A stretch of 64,000 nt of DNA from Candidatus Puniceispirillum sp. (GTDB lineage Bacteria > Pseudomonadota > Alphaproteobacteria > Puniceispirillales > Puniceispirillaceae), in contig JAOEUK010000005.1 of the NCBI GenBank assembly GCA_028382965.1, forward strand, positions 89,971 to 153,970, written 5' to 3'. How positions within the stretch are numbered: position 1 is the first letter of the stretch; each line of letters starts with the position of its first letter. The translations under genes and the position numbers were made by a program. A model generated the notes under the pieces. It worked only from the letters and a program-made list of their open reading frames with translations, ran no database searches and had not been told where the DNA came from. Of this stretch, positions 20,812-29,498 are shown in pieces.

Positions 20812-22290
20812 ATGCCAACTTATGAACCCTTAACTGAACTAATGCAGTTTCAACGTGACACTGAAGCCCTTATGTCAATTGCTGGTAGGCTTAGTTGGGA
20901 TCAGGAAACTATGATGCCTCATGGCTCGTCGGACCAGAGAGCAACAGAACATGCGGCATTAGTTCGGATTGTACACACAAGGAACACAAACCCACGAATA
21001 GCAGACTGGCTAGATAAGATTACTCCCGGTAATGAGACAGAGGCAGCAAATATCAGGCTTATCAAAAAGGGTTATGAAAAAGATTGTAAAGTCCCTATAG
21101 AACTTAATGCCTCTATTGCGAGGGTTACCTCAAAAGCCCACGGTATTTGGGCTTCTGCACGGCAAAATGAAAACGTCGCAGAATACCTACCGATCCTGGC
21201 TGAGATTATTAAATTAAAGATCGAGAAGGCAGCAGCTCTTGCCCAAGGTGACGAACACTATGATGCTCTCATTGATGAGTATGAACCAAATGTTTCCGGA
21301 GATGAAATTTCAACAATGTTTCAGAATTTACGCCCTACCTTGGTCAATCTGCGTAAAGAAATCCTGAGCAAAGAAAAGCCCAAAGCGATAAGCGGTAATT
21401 TTGATGAAAAAATCCAGCTAAAGCTTGCAAATGAATTAGCAATTGCCTTTGGCTATGACCTAAACAAAGGTCGAATTGATCAAGCAATTCATCCATTTTC
21501 ATCAGGCTCTGGCGATGATGTGCGCATAACCACGCGAACAGATCCATCTGATCCGTTTAACTGCATTTACTCAACCATTCATGAAGTTGGCCACGCGACA
21601 TATGAGCAGAACATTCAAAAGGATTTTATTTTTAGTCCTTTAGGTCGAGGGGTATCACTTGGAGTTCATGAAAGCCAAAGTCGGATTTATGAAAACCAGC
21701 TTGGACGAAGTCGCCCTTTCACAAGTTGGCTTTTTCACCGTATGAGAGATCTGTTTGGTAACTTTGGCATTGATGACCCTGAGACGTTCTACAAATGCGT
21801 AAATCAGGTGGATTCAGGATTCATCCGCACGGAGGCAGACGAACTGCAATATAACCTTCATGTGATGTTACGCTTTGATCTTGAAAAGTTACTGATATCA
21901 GGTGATCTCGGCGTTAACGACATCGAAAATGCGTGGAACGAACGATTTGAGTCAGACTTTGGTTACAAAGTTGAAAAGCCATCACAAGGGGTCCTTCAAG
22001 ACGTCCATTGGGCAACCGGAGCTTTTGGTTATTTTCCTACCTATACCCTAGGCAACGTTTATGCAGGTTGCTTGTATCAAAAAATGCAAGAATCTATCTT
22101 TAATTTGGATGATTCCCTATCAAATGGAGACCTCAGTGGCGCTACTGCATGGCTGAGTGAAAATATTCAAGTGCATGGAAGTTTGTTTGAGCCGAAGGCG
22201 ACTATTGAAAAGGCTACAGGCACTAGTATTACTGTTGGTCCCCTGTTGAACTATCTCGAGAAAAAATATGCAGACCTTTACGGACTTTAA
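20812..22290 (+). CDS. M32 family carboxypeptidase
   Basis: 492-residue zinc metallocarboxypeptidase of the Taq/Pfu type, cytoplasmic, trimming C-terminal residues from peptides. The zinc site HEVGH (TIHEVGHATYEQN, around residue 260) and the third ligand in GVHESQSRIYENQLGRS are visible, together with the family block RITTRTDPSDP and HWATGAFGYFPTYTLGN. Length is that of the family. Single gene; an IR-like sequence follows it without a T-run. Confidence 0.93.
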   Translation: MPTYEPLTELMQFQRDTEALMSIAGRLSWDQETMMPHGSSDQRATEHAALVRIVHTRNTNPRIADWLDKITPGNETEAANIRLIKKGYEKDCKVPIELNASIARVTSKAHGIWASARQNENVAEYLPILAEIIKLKIEKAAALAQGDEHYDALIDEYEPNVSGDEISTMFQNLRPTLVNLRKEILSKEKPKAISGNFDEKIQLKLANELAIAFGYDLNKGRIDQAIHPFSSGSGDDVRITTRTDPSDPFNCIYSTIHEVGHATYEQNIQKDFIFSPLGRGVSLGVHESQSRIYENQLGRSRPFTSWLFHRMRDLFGNFGIDDPETFYKCVNQVDSGFIRTEADELQYNLHVMLRFDLEKLLISGDLGVNDIENAWNERFESDFGYKVEKPSQGVLQDVHWATGAFGYFPTYTLGNVYAGCLYQKMQESIFNLDDSLSNGDLSGATAWLSENIQVHGSLFEPKATIEKATGTSITVGPLLNYLEKKYADLYGL

Positions 22291-22455
22291 TAAATTCAAA
22301 CAGGCTTGGTGGACAGCAACGCGCGTGCATTGCTGTGCGACTGGATTAAAATAAGGGTGTTGCCTAGAAAAAGGTAACCCGCAGATTCACACTATTCCTT
22401 GTCTGCAGCTTTGAAGTCGCATTAATTCTGTTTGTGTAGCTTGATCATATACTAA

Positions 22456-23376
22456 TTAGTCACAGAAAACTGATTGCACTGCTTTAAAGACGATACTATG
22501 AAGCTGTGCTACTTCCTCATTTGTTTCGCCATAACCACCACCTATGGTGGTAGCAATTGGAACCTGTCGGTTTTTGAAATGGGTCAAAACAACTCTGTCT
22601 CTTTGCTCAATGCCTTCTGACGTCATTTCTAAAAGGCCGAGCTTGTCACGACCATGCACGTCAACAGCCGCATCATAAATGACCAAATCAGGTGAGAAGT
22701 TTACTCGGTCTATCTCAGAGAGACATTGCCTCAATGCAGCAAGGTAATCCTCATCACCAGCACCTTTTGAGATTGGAAAATCTAGGTCACTTCTAGCCTT
22801 TTTTGCAGGATAATTTTCTGCGCAATGGATTGAACATGTGAAAATATTTTTGTCCTTAGAGAGTATACTTGCAGTCCCATCTCCCTGATGCACATCACAA
22901 TCAAAAATCAGAACTCTTGTTACAAGTTTTAGCTCAATTAAAGCGCGCGCTGCATATACTAAGTCATTAAATACACAAAATCCGGCACCAAAACCCCAGT
23001 GGGCGTGATGAGTTCCACCTGCAACGTGACAGGCTATCCCGTTTTGAAGTGCGAGTTGTGCCGTGAGCAAGGTACCATTCGGTGCTAAGAAAGAACGTTG
23101 ACGGAGTATTTCACTCCACGGCAAACCTAATTTTGTTTGCTGCTGTTTTGATAGATTACCTGTTTCAATGGCACGAATATAAACTGGATCATGTGCAATA
23201 GATAAATGTGCTGCAGTAGCTGGTTTGGGCACATATCTCAGATAATTTTCTATTTGCCCTGTGCTCTCAAGCTGTTTAATTAGCACACTATATTTTGTGC
23301 CAGGAAAGCGGTGGTTTTCAGGCAGAGGGATATCATACGATGGGTGGTAAATAATTGGATGCTTACCAGTTTTCAT
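22456..23376 (-). CDS. Histone-deacetylase-fold amidohydrolase
   Basis: 306-residue zinc hydrolase of the bacterial class IV/acetylpolyamine deacetylase-like group. Motifs are GGTHHAH (catalytic histidine pair), FDCDVHQGDGTA (zinc ligands Asp and His), YDAAVDVHGRDKLG (third zinc ligand Asp) and TIGGGYG (tyrosine-containing loop). All catalytic elements are present. The natural substrate in bacteria is usually unknown; acetylated polyamines or amides are possible. It stands alone, followed by the peptidase gene in convergent orientation and preceded by a very AT-rich region. Confidence 0.9.
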   Translation of the reverse strand: MKTGKHPIIYHPSYDIPLPENHRFPGTKYSVLIKQLESTGQIENYLRYVPKPATAAHLSIAHDPVYIRAIETGNLSKQQQTKLGLPWSEILRQRSFLAPNGTLLTAQLALQNGIACHVAGGTHHAHWGFGAGFCVFNDLVYAARALIELKLVTRVLIFDCDVHQGDGTASILSKDKNIFTCSIHCAENYPAKKARSDLDFPISKGAGDEDYLAALRQCLSEIDRVNFSPDLVIYDAAVDVHGRDKLGLLEMTSEGIEQRDRVVLTHFKNRQVPIATTIGGGYGETNEEVAQLHSIVFKAVQSVFCD

Positions 23377-23852
23377 TTATCAAAATGTCTTCTTAATTAG
23401 TTTTTTTTTAATGTAATCAAGTAATTCCGTGACTTTTTTCCTTGTCAAATTCTTTACAACATTCTGCAAGGAGTGATGCTTTAGGAATGCAGAGTAATAA
23501 TATCTATATAATATAATATAATATAATATAATATAATACATTAACTTCAATGCATTGCTTCGTAACATTGCATAGCAAGGTAAGCAATAAAGCAACATTT
23601 GATAAAAAGAAAACAAGCATAACAGCGTCAGTGCTTAACACTGCATGGCTTAGCAATGTATTATTATTAATATTACCAGCACAGCAAACGTTATGCCCCC
23701 TTTCCTTTCAAGATACAAAATTTTCTCAACAAAGCAGCTTTGTCACATTGCCGCGAGGCTGTAGGCAAAAGAGAAATTGCACCAGAATGACTGGATTGTA
23801 CGCATTCACGATTTTTAGAATTTCGTTATGAGATTGATTTTATTATAATATT
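23377..23852. other. AT-rich intergenic region between the HDAC-like gene and tRNA-Pro
   Basis: 476 bp with no convincing gene. It contains the ATATA tandem repeat at 23506-23538 and several imperfect ATTGCTT/AAGCAAT repeats between 23550 and 23660. ORFs of 93 and 78 residues here have compositions without a recognisable pattern and I do not call them. Confidence 0.4.
23506..23538. repeat. ATATA pentanucleotide tandem repeat
   Basis: Six exact ATATA units plus a partial seventh. It lies about 130 bp upstream of the HDAC-like gene start, where changes in repeat number could alter promoter spacing. Confidence 0.85.
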
Positions 23853-23929
23853 TGGTCGGAACGGCAGGATTTGAACCTGCGACCCCTACACCCCCAGTGT
23901 AGTGCGCTACCAGGCTGCGCTACGCTCCG
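23853..23929 (-). tRNA. tRNA-Pro (GGG)
   Basis: 77 nt including an encoded CCA. The acceptor CGGAGCG pairs with CGTTCCG; the D arm has GCGCAGCCTGGTAGCGC; the anticodon stem CTACA/TGTAG encloses CTGGGGG with anticodon GGG; the T arm is GCAGGTTCAAATCCTGC. The gene follows merR in the same direction, the usual alphaproteobacterial order ihfA-merR-tRNA-Pro. Confidence 0.95.
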
Positions 23930-23939
23930 GATCCAAAAC

Positions 23940-23961
23940 TATAGCTAAACTCCTAGCTATA
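23940..23961. promoter_or_regulatory. Perfect inverted repeat before tRNA-Pro
   Basis: TATAGCTA and TAGCTATA, 8 bp each, separated by 6 nt. On the minus strand the second arm overlaps a TATAGT that forms a -10 with TTGGTT 18 nt upstream, so the repeat may lie inside the tRNA promoter; it could also act as a weak end for the merR transcript. Confidence 0.4.
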
Positions 23962-23984
23962 AACCAATTGTTCTTATAAAAAAA

Positions 23985-24356
23985 TTATGCGTTAAGATTC
24001 TGTTTTAATTTCACAAGACGTATTTTAGCCTCATCAATTAATTTTATTACATTGTCTAGCGATTCCAATGTCTTGTCGGACCCTACTATAGTATTGATTG
24101 ACTCACCAGCAGAACTTTTACTCCGCAAAAATTTTTGTGCACCTTTTATCGTAAACCCATCAACGTAAAGCAGCTGCTGGATCCGGCGCAAAGCAATCAC
24201 ATCATCAGGGCGATAATAACGTCTACCACCACTTCGTTTTAAAGGACGAGGACTGTTAAACTTACCTTCCCAAAACCTCAAGACATGAGCTGGAACTTCG
24301 AGAAGCGCTGACACTTCCGAGATTGTCTTAAAAGCATCGCTAGCTTTGCCATTCAT
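23985..24356 (-). CDS. MerR-family transcriptional regulator
   Basis: 123 residues, mainly the winged-helix DNA-binding domain: [25 protein letters not shown], then [36 protein letters not shown] short polar and helical C-terminus follows, with no cysteine metal site, so a metal effector is unlikely. This short MerR protein is a standard neighbour of ihfA in alphaproteobacteria. Start ATG 24356 overlaps the ihfA stop (ATGA), showing translational coupling. Targets unknown. Confidence 0.88.
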   Translation of the reverse strand: MNGKASDAFKTISEVSALLEVPAHVLRFWEGKFNSPRPLKRSGGRRYYRPDDVIALRRIQQLLYVDGFTIKGAQKFLRSKSSAGESINTIVGSDKTLESLDNVIKLIDEAKIRLVKLKQNLNA

Positions 24357-24643
24357 TTTTCGCTATCAACACGGTCCTTGAGAATATGAGAAGGGCGAAA
24401 GGACAAAACACGCCTTGAAGTAATAACCGCTTCAATTCCTGTCTTAGGGTTTCGACCAACACGCTGGTTCTTTGCATGGACTGAAAAAGTACCAAATGAT
24501 GAAATTTTAACTTCTTCACCAGATTCTAAGCATGAACAAATTTCTTCGATAACGGTCTCAACCAAATCGGCTGATTCGTTTCGTGAAAGCCCTATATTCC
24601 GATATACGGATTCTGTTAGATCTGCACGGGTTAAAGTTCTCAT
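24353..24643 (-). CDS. ihfA: Integration host factor alpha subunit
   Basis: DNA-bending protein that works as a heterodimer with IhfB in transcription, replication and recombination. The 96 residues are the usual length. [20 protein letters not shown] at the start, [11 protein letters not shown] in the middle, and the DNA-intercalating arm RVGRNPKTG with the proline are typical. The C-terminal helix [17 protein letters not shown] distinguishes it from HU, and the position between fabH and merR supports IhfA. An HU homologue is encoded separately near 58 kb. Confidence 0.95.
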   Translation of the reverse strand: MRTLTRADLTESVYRNIGLSRNESADLVETVIEEICSCLESGEEVKISSFGTFSVHAKNQRVGRNPKTGIEAVITSRRVLSFRPSHILKDRVDSEK

Positions 24644-24782
24644 TATAATTTCAGTCTAACGCATTTTCAGCTATTGGTCAATTCAGAATATTAGTACAGT
24701 TGAGCTATTAAGATAAAAAATATGAAGACAATTTTATCCTTTTGCTGGAGAACGCATTCTACTCATTAAAGACTTGGCTTAT

Positions 24783-25769
24783 TTAGGTTAGAGCTGGACG
24801 CCCAAACTTAACTAATGCTGCACCCCAAACAAGACCTCCACCAATTGCCTCCATCGCCACAACATTACCATTCTGGATCCGGCCATCATTAATAGCTGTA
24901 GCCAAAGCCAATGGAATAGATGCGGCTGATGTATTGGCATGTTTATCAACCGTACGAACAACACGATCTGATGCTAAACCCATTTTTTTTTGCATTGCAT
25001 CAATTATACGAATGTTTGCTTGGTGTGGGACAAACCAGTCAATATCTTCAAAACTCATTTTTGCGGCAACCAGGGCCTCATCCATGACCTCCGCAAGCTT
25101 TTCGACTGCATGACGAAACACTTCTTTGCCCTCCATTCGAACGTGACCAACCTTCCCATTGATTGATGGACCACCGTCAACATAGAGAATATCACGATAA
25201 GCTCCATCAGAGTGCAACACTGATGAGCGAATCCCCCAATCCGCACTATCTTGAGAGGTTTCTAGAATTACTGCACCAGCACCATCACCAAATAACACAC
25301 AGGTTGACCTATCTTTCCAATCCAACAATTTAGAAAAGCTCTCCGCTCCAACAACAAGAGCTCGGCATCCCCGACCTGATTGTAGCATCGCATCCGCAAT
25401 ATCAAGTGCATAAATAAATCCAGCACAAACAGCTTGCACATCAAAGGCTATAGCAGTCTTCGCACCAAGCTGATGCTGTAACTTGGAAGCTGTTGAAGGA
25501 AAAGTGTTGTCCGGTGTTGTTGTAGCTACAATTATGATATCAATGTCATCTCCAGTTAGCTTTGCATTAGCCAGTGCCTCAAGCGCCGCATGCTTAGCTA
25601 AATCAGCTGTTGTTTCACCCTCCGCAACAATATGGCGTTGTGAAATACCAGTGCGTCTGCGGATCCATGTATCGTCAGTATCCACAAACGTTGATAAATC
25701 ATCATTAGAGACTACCTTTGCTGGGAGATAAGACCCAACTGCAGTCATCAAAACTTGTTGATTACTCAT
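24783..25769 (-). CDS. fabH: 3-oxoacyl-ACP synthase III
   Basis: Starts type II fatty acid synthesis by condensing acetyl-CoA with malonyl-ACP. 328 residues; the catalytic triad is visible as Cys in DVQAVCAGFIYALDIA, His in WFVPHQANIRII and Asn in KHANTSAASIPLAL; the C-terminal GGGLVWGAALV is also typical. The ATG overlaps the plsX stop by 8 nt, so plsX and fabH are coupled. 139 bp separate it from ihfA downstream. Confidence 0.96.
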   Translation of the reverse strand: MSNQQVLMTAVGSYLPAKVVSNDDLSTFVDTDDTWIRRRTGISQRHIVAEGETTADLAKHAALEALANAKLTGDDIDIIIVATTTPDNTFPSTASKLQHQLGAKTAIAFDVQAVCAGFIYALDIADAMLQSGRGCRALVVGAESFSKLLDWKDRSTCVLFGDGAGAVILETSQDSADWGIRSSVLHSDGAYRDILYVDGGPSINGKVGHVRMEGKEVFRHAVEKLAEVMDEALVAAKMSFEDIDWFVPHQANIRIIDAMQKKMGLASDRVVRTVDKHANTSAASIPLALATAINDGRIQNGNVVAMEAIGGGLVWGAALVKFGRPALT

Positions 25770-26820
25770 TTACAGTCTTTCTTTGTTCACGAATCAATCC
25801 GGCCTTTTCAATCGCAGCGCTAACATCTGGAATAAAACCATGATCAACAAGGTTGGCAGCAACATCAATAGCATTAGAAAACCCAAGAGCATCAGTACCA
25901 CCATGCGATTTTACCGCAATGCCATTTAACCCAAGGAAAACCGCCCCATTGTATCGCCGAGGGTCCATTTTGGCACGAAAAAGCTTTAATGCATTACGGG
26001 CGAAAATATATCCTATTCTTGATAATAGAGATGCACGAAACGTTTGGCGCAGCGCTGACGCAAATAGTCCTGCCACGCCCTCCGCAGTTTTCAAAGCAAC
26101 ATTCCCAGAAAAACCATCAGTTACAACAATATCAACACTACCCTTAACCAAGTCAGAACCTTCAACAAAACCACAATAATTAACCCCAAGATCAGGGTTT
26201 GATAACTCTTGTGCGGCTAAACGAAGGTATTCATGACCCTTCTGCTCCTCTTCACCAACATTTAAAAGTCCAACAGACGGCTTGGTTTTTCCCATCAATG
26301 ACAGATAAAAGGCTTGGCCCATTAAAGCGAACTGCACCAAATTTTCTTCATCACATTCAAGATTGGCGCCAAGATCGAGCATACACATTGGATTGAGCTC
26401 AGTTGGAAAAAAACCAGCAATAGCTGGACGCGTAATACCTGGCATAGTTCGTAACTGTAACTTAGCCATAGCCATAAGGGCACCTGTATTACCAGCAGAA
26501 ACCACAGCGTCAGCTCGTTTGGCACTAACTTCGGCAATAGCAAGCCACATTGAACTCTCCCGACCTCTTCGGACAGCCTGTGACGCTGTATCACCAGACG
26601 ATACGGCTTGATCAGTGTGAATCAGTTCTGCATCCTTAAAATGCTTTGATTTTTCAAGCAGTGGTTTTATTGCTTTTTCATCACCAACAAACACTATTTC
26701 GATATTTGGGGATTTTGCCTTTGCAATATCCGCTCCATCAACAACCGATACGGGGGCGTTGTCACCACCCATCGCATCAAGCGCAATCTTAATAACTTCA
26801 GACAGGGTAAACCCTCCCAA
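25762..26820 (-). CDS. plsX: Phosphate acyltransferase PlsX
   Basis: Makes acyl-phosphate from acyl-ACP for phospholipid synthesis; peripheral membrane enzyme. The family N-terminus IALDAMGGDNAPVSVVDG and later blocks (SAGNTGALMAMA, DLGANLEC, NVGEEEQKGHE, VVTDGFSGNVALKT) are clear. No ATG or GTG is available: an in-frame stop lies upstream, and the frame offers only TTG 26820 or CTG 26805. A strong GGGAGG lies about 8 nt before the CTG, giving MSEVIKIALDAMGGD, so CTG may be the true start; the coordinates use the TTG. DUF177 lies upstream and fabH downstream. Confidence 0.94.
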   Translation of the reverse strand: MGGFTLSEVIKIALDAMGGDNAPVSVVDGADIAKAKSPNIEIVFVGDEKAIKPLLEKSKHFKDAELIHTDQAVSSGDTASQAVRRGRESSMWLAIAEVSAKRADAVVSAGNTGALMAMAKLQLRTMPGITRPAIAGFFPTELNPMCMLDLGANLECDEENLVQFALMGQAFYLSLMGKTKPSVGLLNVGEEEQKGHEYLRLAAQELSNPDLGVNYCGFVEGSDLVKGSVDIVVTDGFSGNVALKTAEGVAGLFASALRQTFRASLLSRIGYIFARNALKLFRAKMDPRRYNGAVFLGLNGIAVKSHGGTDALGFSNAIDVAANLVDHGFIPDVSAAIEKAGLIREQRKTVNE

Positions 26821-26832
26821 CCTGTTTTGACT

Positions 26833-27342
26833 CTATTTGAGGGTCTGGCGTTTAAATGCAGCAAGCCCAGCAAACGGATGATCTGGTAATTTCTCACCAC
26901 TCGTAAATGTTTCCGGTGCTTCAACAGCACGCGGCCAAGGTGTGACAGCAACCGCAAGCGATTGTGCCAGCATTTCGCCAATATTTATTGCCCCATTTTC
27001 AAGAGGTTCAGCCTCATCAATTAGAACTTCAACTTCATTAAGACTGCTTACGACGCGAACATAGCGCTCTTTGATCTTAAAATCTACAGTCTCGCGAAGC
27101 GGAACACCAGTTACGCCACAAGCTTGAACAACATGACCTCTTAATTGTCCATTAACATCCCAGCAATTGCGCGCTGATTTGTTTACACTAAACTCAGCTG
27201 AAAACGCTTTTACGTCAATAAAATGAAAGCGGGCTGCCAGTAATTGACATTCACAATCATTCGCAGAAAATTTAAAAAAATTTAGCGAATCAGAGCGTAT
27301 ATGGTCAACGTTTATAAGCGAATTCAGTCTAATTTTAGGCAT
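26833..27342 (-). CDS. YceD/DUF177 family protein
   Basis: 169 residues; a family linked in many bacteria to 23S rRNA or L32 metabolism. Visible are the N-terminal variable part and the conserved core GQLRGHVVQACGVTGVPL followed by an acidic stretch (EVEVLIDEAEPLENGAINIGEMLAQSLAVAV) typical of the family. The usual order is DUF177-rpmF-plsX; here rpmF is missing and only 12 bp separate the stop from the TTG candidate of plsX. Confidence 0.85.
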   Translation of the reverse strand: MPKIRLNSLINVDHIRSDSLNFFKFSANDCECQLLAARFHFIDVKAFSAEFSVNKSARNCWDVNGQLRGHVVQACGVTGVPLRETVDFKIKERYVRVVSSLNEVEVLIDEAEPLENGAINIGEMLAQSLAVAVTPWPRAVEAPETFTSGEKLPDHPFAGLAAFKRQTLK

Positions 27343-27438
27343 TTTAAACCTACCAACAAATTATTATCAGACGTCTCAAACCCAGAATAACCAGATAGCG
27401 AGAGCTAATCACAACTTTTTTCTATTCTGTTACCTAGT

Positions 27439-27990
27439 CTAGGTAACAGTTATACGGCCAGCAAGCAAAGCCTGCGCTGAAAAATGGTCAAACTTCTCAA
27501 CTAAATCAAACAAATAATCAACTAAGCCATTAGCCACAGGATCAATCGTTTCATTTCCTCGAAATAAATTACGTTTTAATGCAGATGAAAATTGTTTTTT
27601 ATCATTTTTATCAATAGCTTGCACATATGAATTAAGACGCCCCAAAAAAGCTTCTGCCATCACTCTTATGCGTTTTGCAACACCAGTGTCACCTGCCCCC
27701 ATTTCACGTAGTGACAAATCCATGTCAGCAAACATTGAGTCAAATAATTCCTGGCTTAAAACTTTGCCCTCTTCACCTAAAGGCTTCAATCGCCGCATCA
27801 ACAATATAACAATGAGGCTCAGTGCATCAAACCGCCCATCAACACTATCAGCAACACCATATTTTTGATAAAAATGGGGTGCACGAGCCAGACGAATTGC
27901 TTCCACATAAAGCTTTTCAGCATTACTACTTTGCCGACTTTTCCCCCAGTCTAATAAATTACCAAGCCAAGCTTGTGCTTTCTCTTGCAT
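27439..27990 (-). CDS. Cbp3/UQCC1-type ubiquinol-cytochrome c reductase assembly chaperone
   Basis: Assists assembly of cytochrome b in respiratory complex III. The core RLARAPHFYQKYGVADSVDGRFDALSLIVILLMRRL and DMDLSLREMGAGDTGVAKRIRVMAEAFLGRLNSY is characteristic of the family. The track extends to TTG 28044; I choose ATG 27990 (MQEKAQAWLGNLLDW), with AGGAT 9 nt upstream, giving 183 residues; ATG 28008 is an alternative. No signal peptide, consistent with a cytoplasmic or membrane-associated role. Divergent from bamE by about 80 bp. Confidence 0.88.
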   Translation of the reverse strand: MQEKAQAWLGNLLDWGKSRQSSNAEKLYVEAIRLARAPHFYQKYGVADSVDGRFDALSLIVILLMRRLKPLGEEGKVLSQELFDSMFADMDLSLREMGAGDTGVAKRIRVMAEAFLGRLNSYVQAIDKNDKKQFSSALKRNLFRGNETIDPVANGLVDYLFDLVEKFDHFSAQALLAGRITVT

Positions 27991-28073
27991 TGTTGCAACA
28001 TCCTGCATTAATGATAAATCTTTGAACGGGCTAAACCGGTCCAATAAACTTTCTATATCGCAGGAACCGCCTA

Positions 28074-28556
28074 ATGACTAGTGTTTCATTGACTTGCAAT
28101 TATATTGTACACCATTTCAGAAGAGTTCTGACGACCCTTTTTTTAGGTATTCTTTGCTTTGGGGGCCTAAGCGGTTGCGGTGAAAAGATCAGTGAGCATG
28201 GACACACACTCAACCTAACCGCACTATCTATGATAGAGATTGGTCGTTCAAAGAAAGCTGATATTTTGGATGCACTCGGTTCACCAAGCTTTGAAGGCGC
28301 GTTTGACAAACAAAAACTTTATTATCTTAGCCAAACCATGGTTGAGCCGGTAGCTGGAGCCAACACCACAAAAAATCGCAATATTTACATATTTTCTTTT
28401 AACGCAAAAAATGTTCTACAAACAATAGATTTAATTGATGAAAAAAGTGGGCTTAATGTTGTTCACATAACTGAGAAAACACGCACTACAGGTGTTAATC
28501 TTGGTGTTTTTGATCAAATTTTTTCTAACCTAAAGCGAAACCAATCAAGTGACTAA
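28074..28556 (+). CDS. bamE: BamE/SmpA-type outer membrane lipoprotein
   Basis: Component of the outer-membrane beta-barrel assembly machine. The 160 residues start with a lipoprotein signal: basic HHFRR, hydrophobic LTTLFLGILCFGG, lipobox LSGC with Cys35 as the lipid-bearing residue. The SmpA/OmlA core is seen in LSMIEIGRSKKADILDALGSPS and KLYYLSQTM. It lies divergent from the bc1 chaperone and convergent with nusB, an order found in many alphaproteobacteria. Confidence 0.88.
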   Translation: MTSVSLTCNYIVHHFRRVLTTLFLGILCFGGLSGCGEKISEHGHTLNLTALSMIEIGRSKKADILDALGSPSFEGAFDKQKLYYLSQTMVEPVAGANTTKNRNIYIFSFNAKNVLQTIDLIDEKSGLNVVHITEKTRTTGVNLGVFDQIFSNLKRNQSSD

Positions 28557-28579
28557 ACCTCCGCTATACCGTACTAATA

Positions 28580-29074
28580 TTATTTCGCCGTCATTTCAGT
28601 AATTCTGGCTTTTCTTGCTAAACTGTCAAGAACAGCGTTTACGAATTTAACATCACATCCGCAAGCATCACCAAGACCAGAGTATTCACTTATAGCTGCG
28701 CGCGCCGGAATGTGCGGCATTGAGCGCAACTCGTAGGTACCACAACGGATTACCGACAGCTCAATTCGCGCCAAACGAGCAATCGACCACCCATCAACAA
28801 GCTGAGCAGCTATAGCAGCATCGATAGCGTCAGCATCATTTTCAACACCCATAAAAAGCGTGTTTAAATGCTCATGATCCAAATCTTTAACCTTAAATGA
28901 CTTGGCAGCATCCGTAGCATAATGCGCTAAGAATTGGGGTACAAAATTAATTACTGTTTGTCCAGTAATCAAAGATTGATAAGTAATTTGGACTGCTGCC
29001 AAGCGTGCAGCTGAACGCCGGCGCACAGGAATTGCCTTTAATGTTTGTTTTTCAGCACTCATTGAATCAACCAC
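28580..29074 (-). CDS. nusB: Transcription antitermination factor NusB
   Basis: RNA-binding protein acting with NusE on rRNA transcription. The N-terminal RRRSAARLAAVQITYQSLITG is the arginine-rich RNA-binding helix; DAIDAAIAAQLVDGWSIARLARIELSVIRCGTYEL and AAISEYSGLGDACGCDVKFVNAVLDSLAR are family blocks. The frame begins with GTG 29074, overlapping the ribH stop; AGG lies 6-7 nt upstream of it, while ATG 29062 is a second option. Last gene of the riboflavin cluster; bamE converges with it 23 bp away. Confidence 0.93.
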   Translation of the reverse strand: MVDSMSAEKQTLKAIPVRRRSAARLAAVQITYQSLITGQTVINFVPQFLAHYATDAAKSFKVKDLDHEHLNTLFMGVENDADAIDAAIAAQLVDGWSIARLARIELSVIRCGTYELRSMPHIPARAAISEYSGLGDACGCDVKFVNAVLDSLARKARITEMTAK

Positions 29075-29498
29075 AAAATACCTGTTTTAACGCCGCCATG
29101 GCGAGGGCTGCCCGCGCAGCATCACCTCCTTTGTCTTGACCATCAGAATCAGCCCTAGCCCAAGCTTGGGCCTCATTCTCTACCGTCAAAATACCGTTAC
29201 CTATAGCCAGCCCATTAGTGAGCGATAAATGCATTAAACCACTGGCAGACTCTTTGCAGACTGTCTCATAGTGAGACGTTTCACCACGAATCACACAGCC
29301 CAAGGCAATATAACCATCAAACTGACGCGTGCCACTGGAAGCCATTGCTATTGCTGTAGGGATTTCTAATGCTCCAGGTACAGAAACACGCTCAAAGCTT
29401 GCATCTGCAGCCATTAGGGCAGCTATCGCTCCTTCTGCCTGCGCATCCGCAATTTCACCGTAAAAACGAGCCTCAACAATCAGAAAACAACCAGCCAC
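29067..29498 (-). CDS. ribH: 6,7-dimethyl-8-ribityllumazine synthase
   Basis: Penultimate step of riboflavin synthesis; forms capsids or pentamers in the cytoplasm. Blocks: VEARFYGEIAD at the start (substrate pocket), SVPGALEIPTAIAMA, ALGCVIRGETSHYETVCKES (catalytic histidine) and the LTNGLAIGNGILTVEN strand. The track starts at TTG 29528; I choose GTG 29498, which shares its G with the ribBX stop (TAGTG) and has AGGAG 8 nt upstream, giving 143 residues, the normal size. Confidence 0.94.
   Translation of the reverse strand: MAGCFLIVEARFYGEIADAQAEGAIAALMAADASFERVSVPGALEIPTAIAMASSGTRQFDGYIALGCVIRGETSHYETVCKESASGLMHLSLTNGLAIGNGILTVENEAQAWARADSDGQDKGGDAARAALAMAALKQVFCG

Noticed and set aside
22370-22400. 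GGGTGTTGCC/GGTAACCC hairpin after the M32 peptidase as a terminator.
   Set aside because: Imperfect stem and no T-run on either strand.
23550-23831. Plus-strand ORF of 93 residues near tRNA-Pro.
   Set aside because: Composition is irregular, overlaps repeated ATTGCTT-like sequences, and there is no ribosome-binding site.
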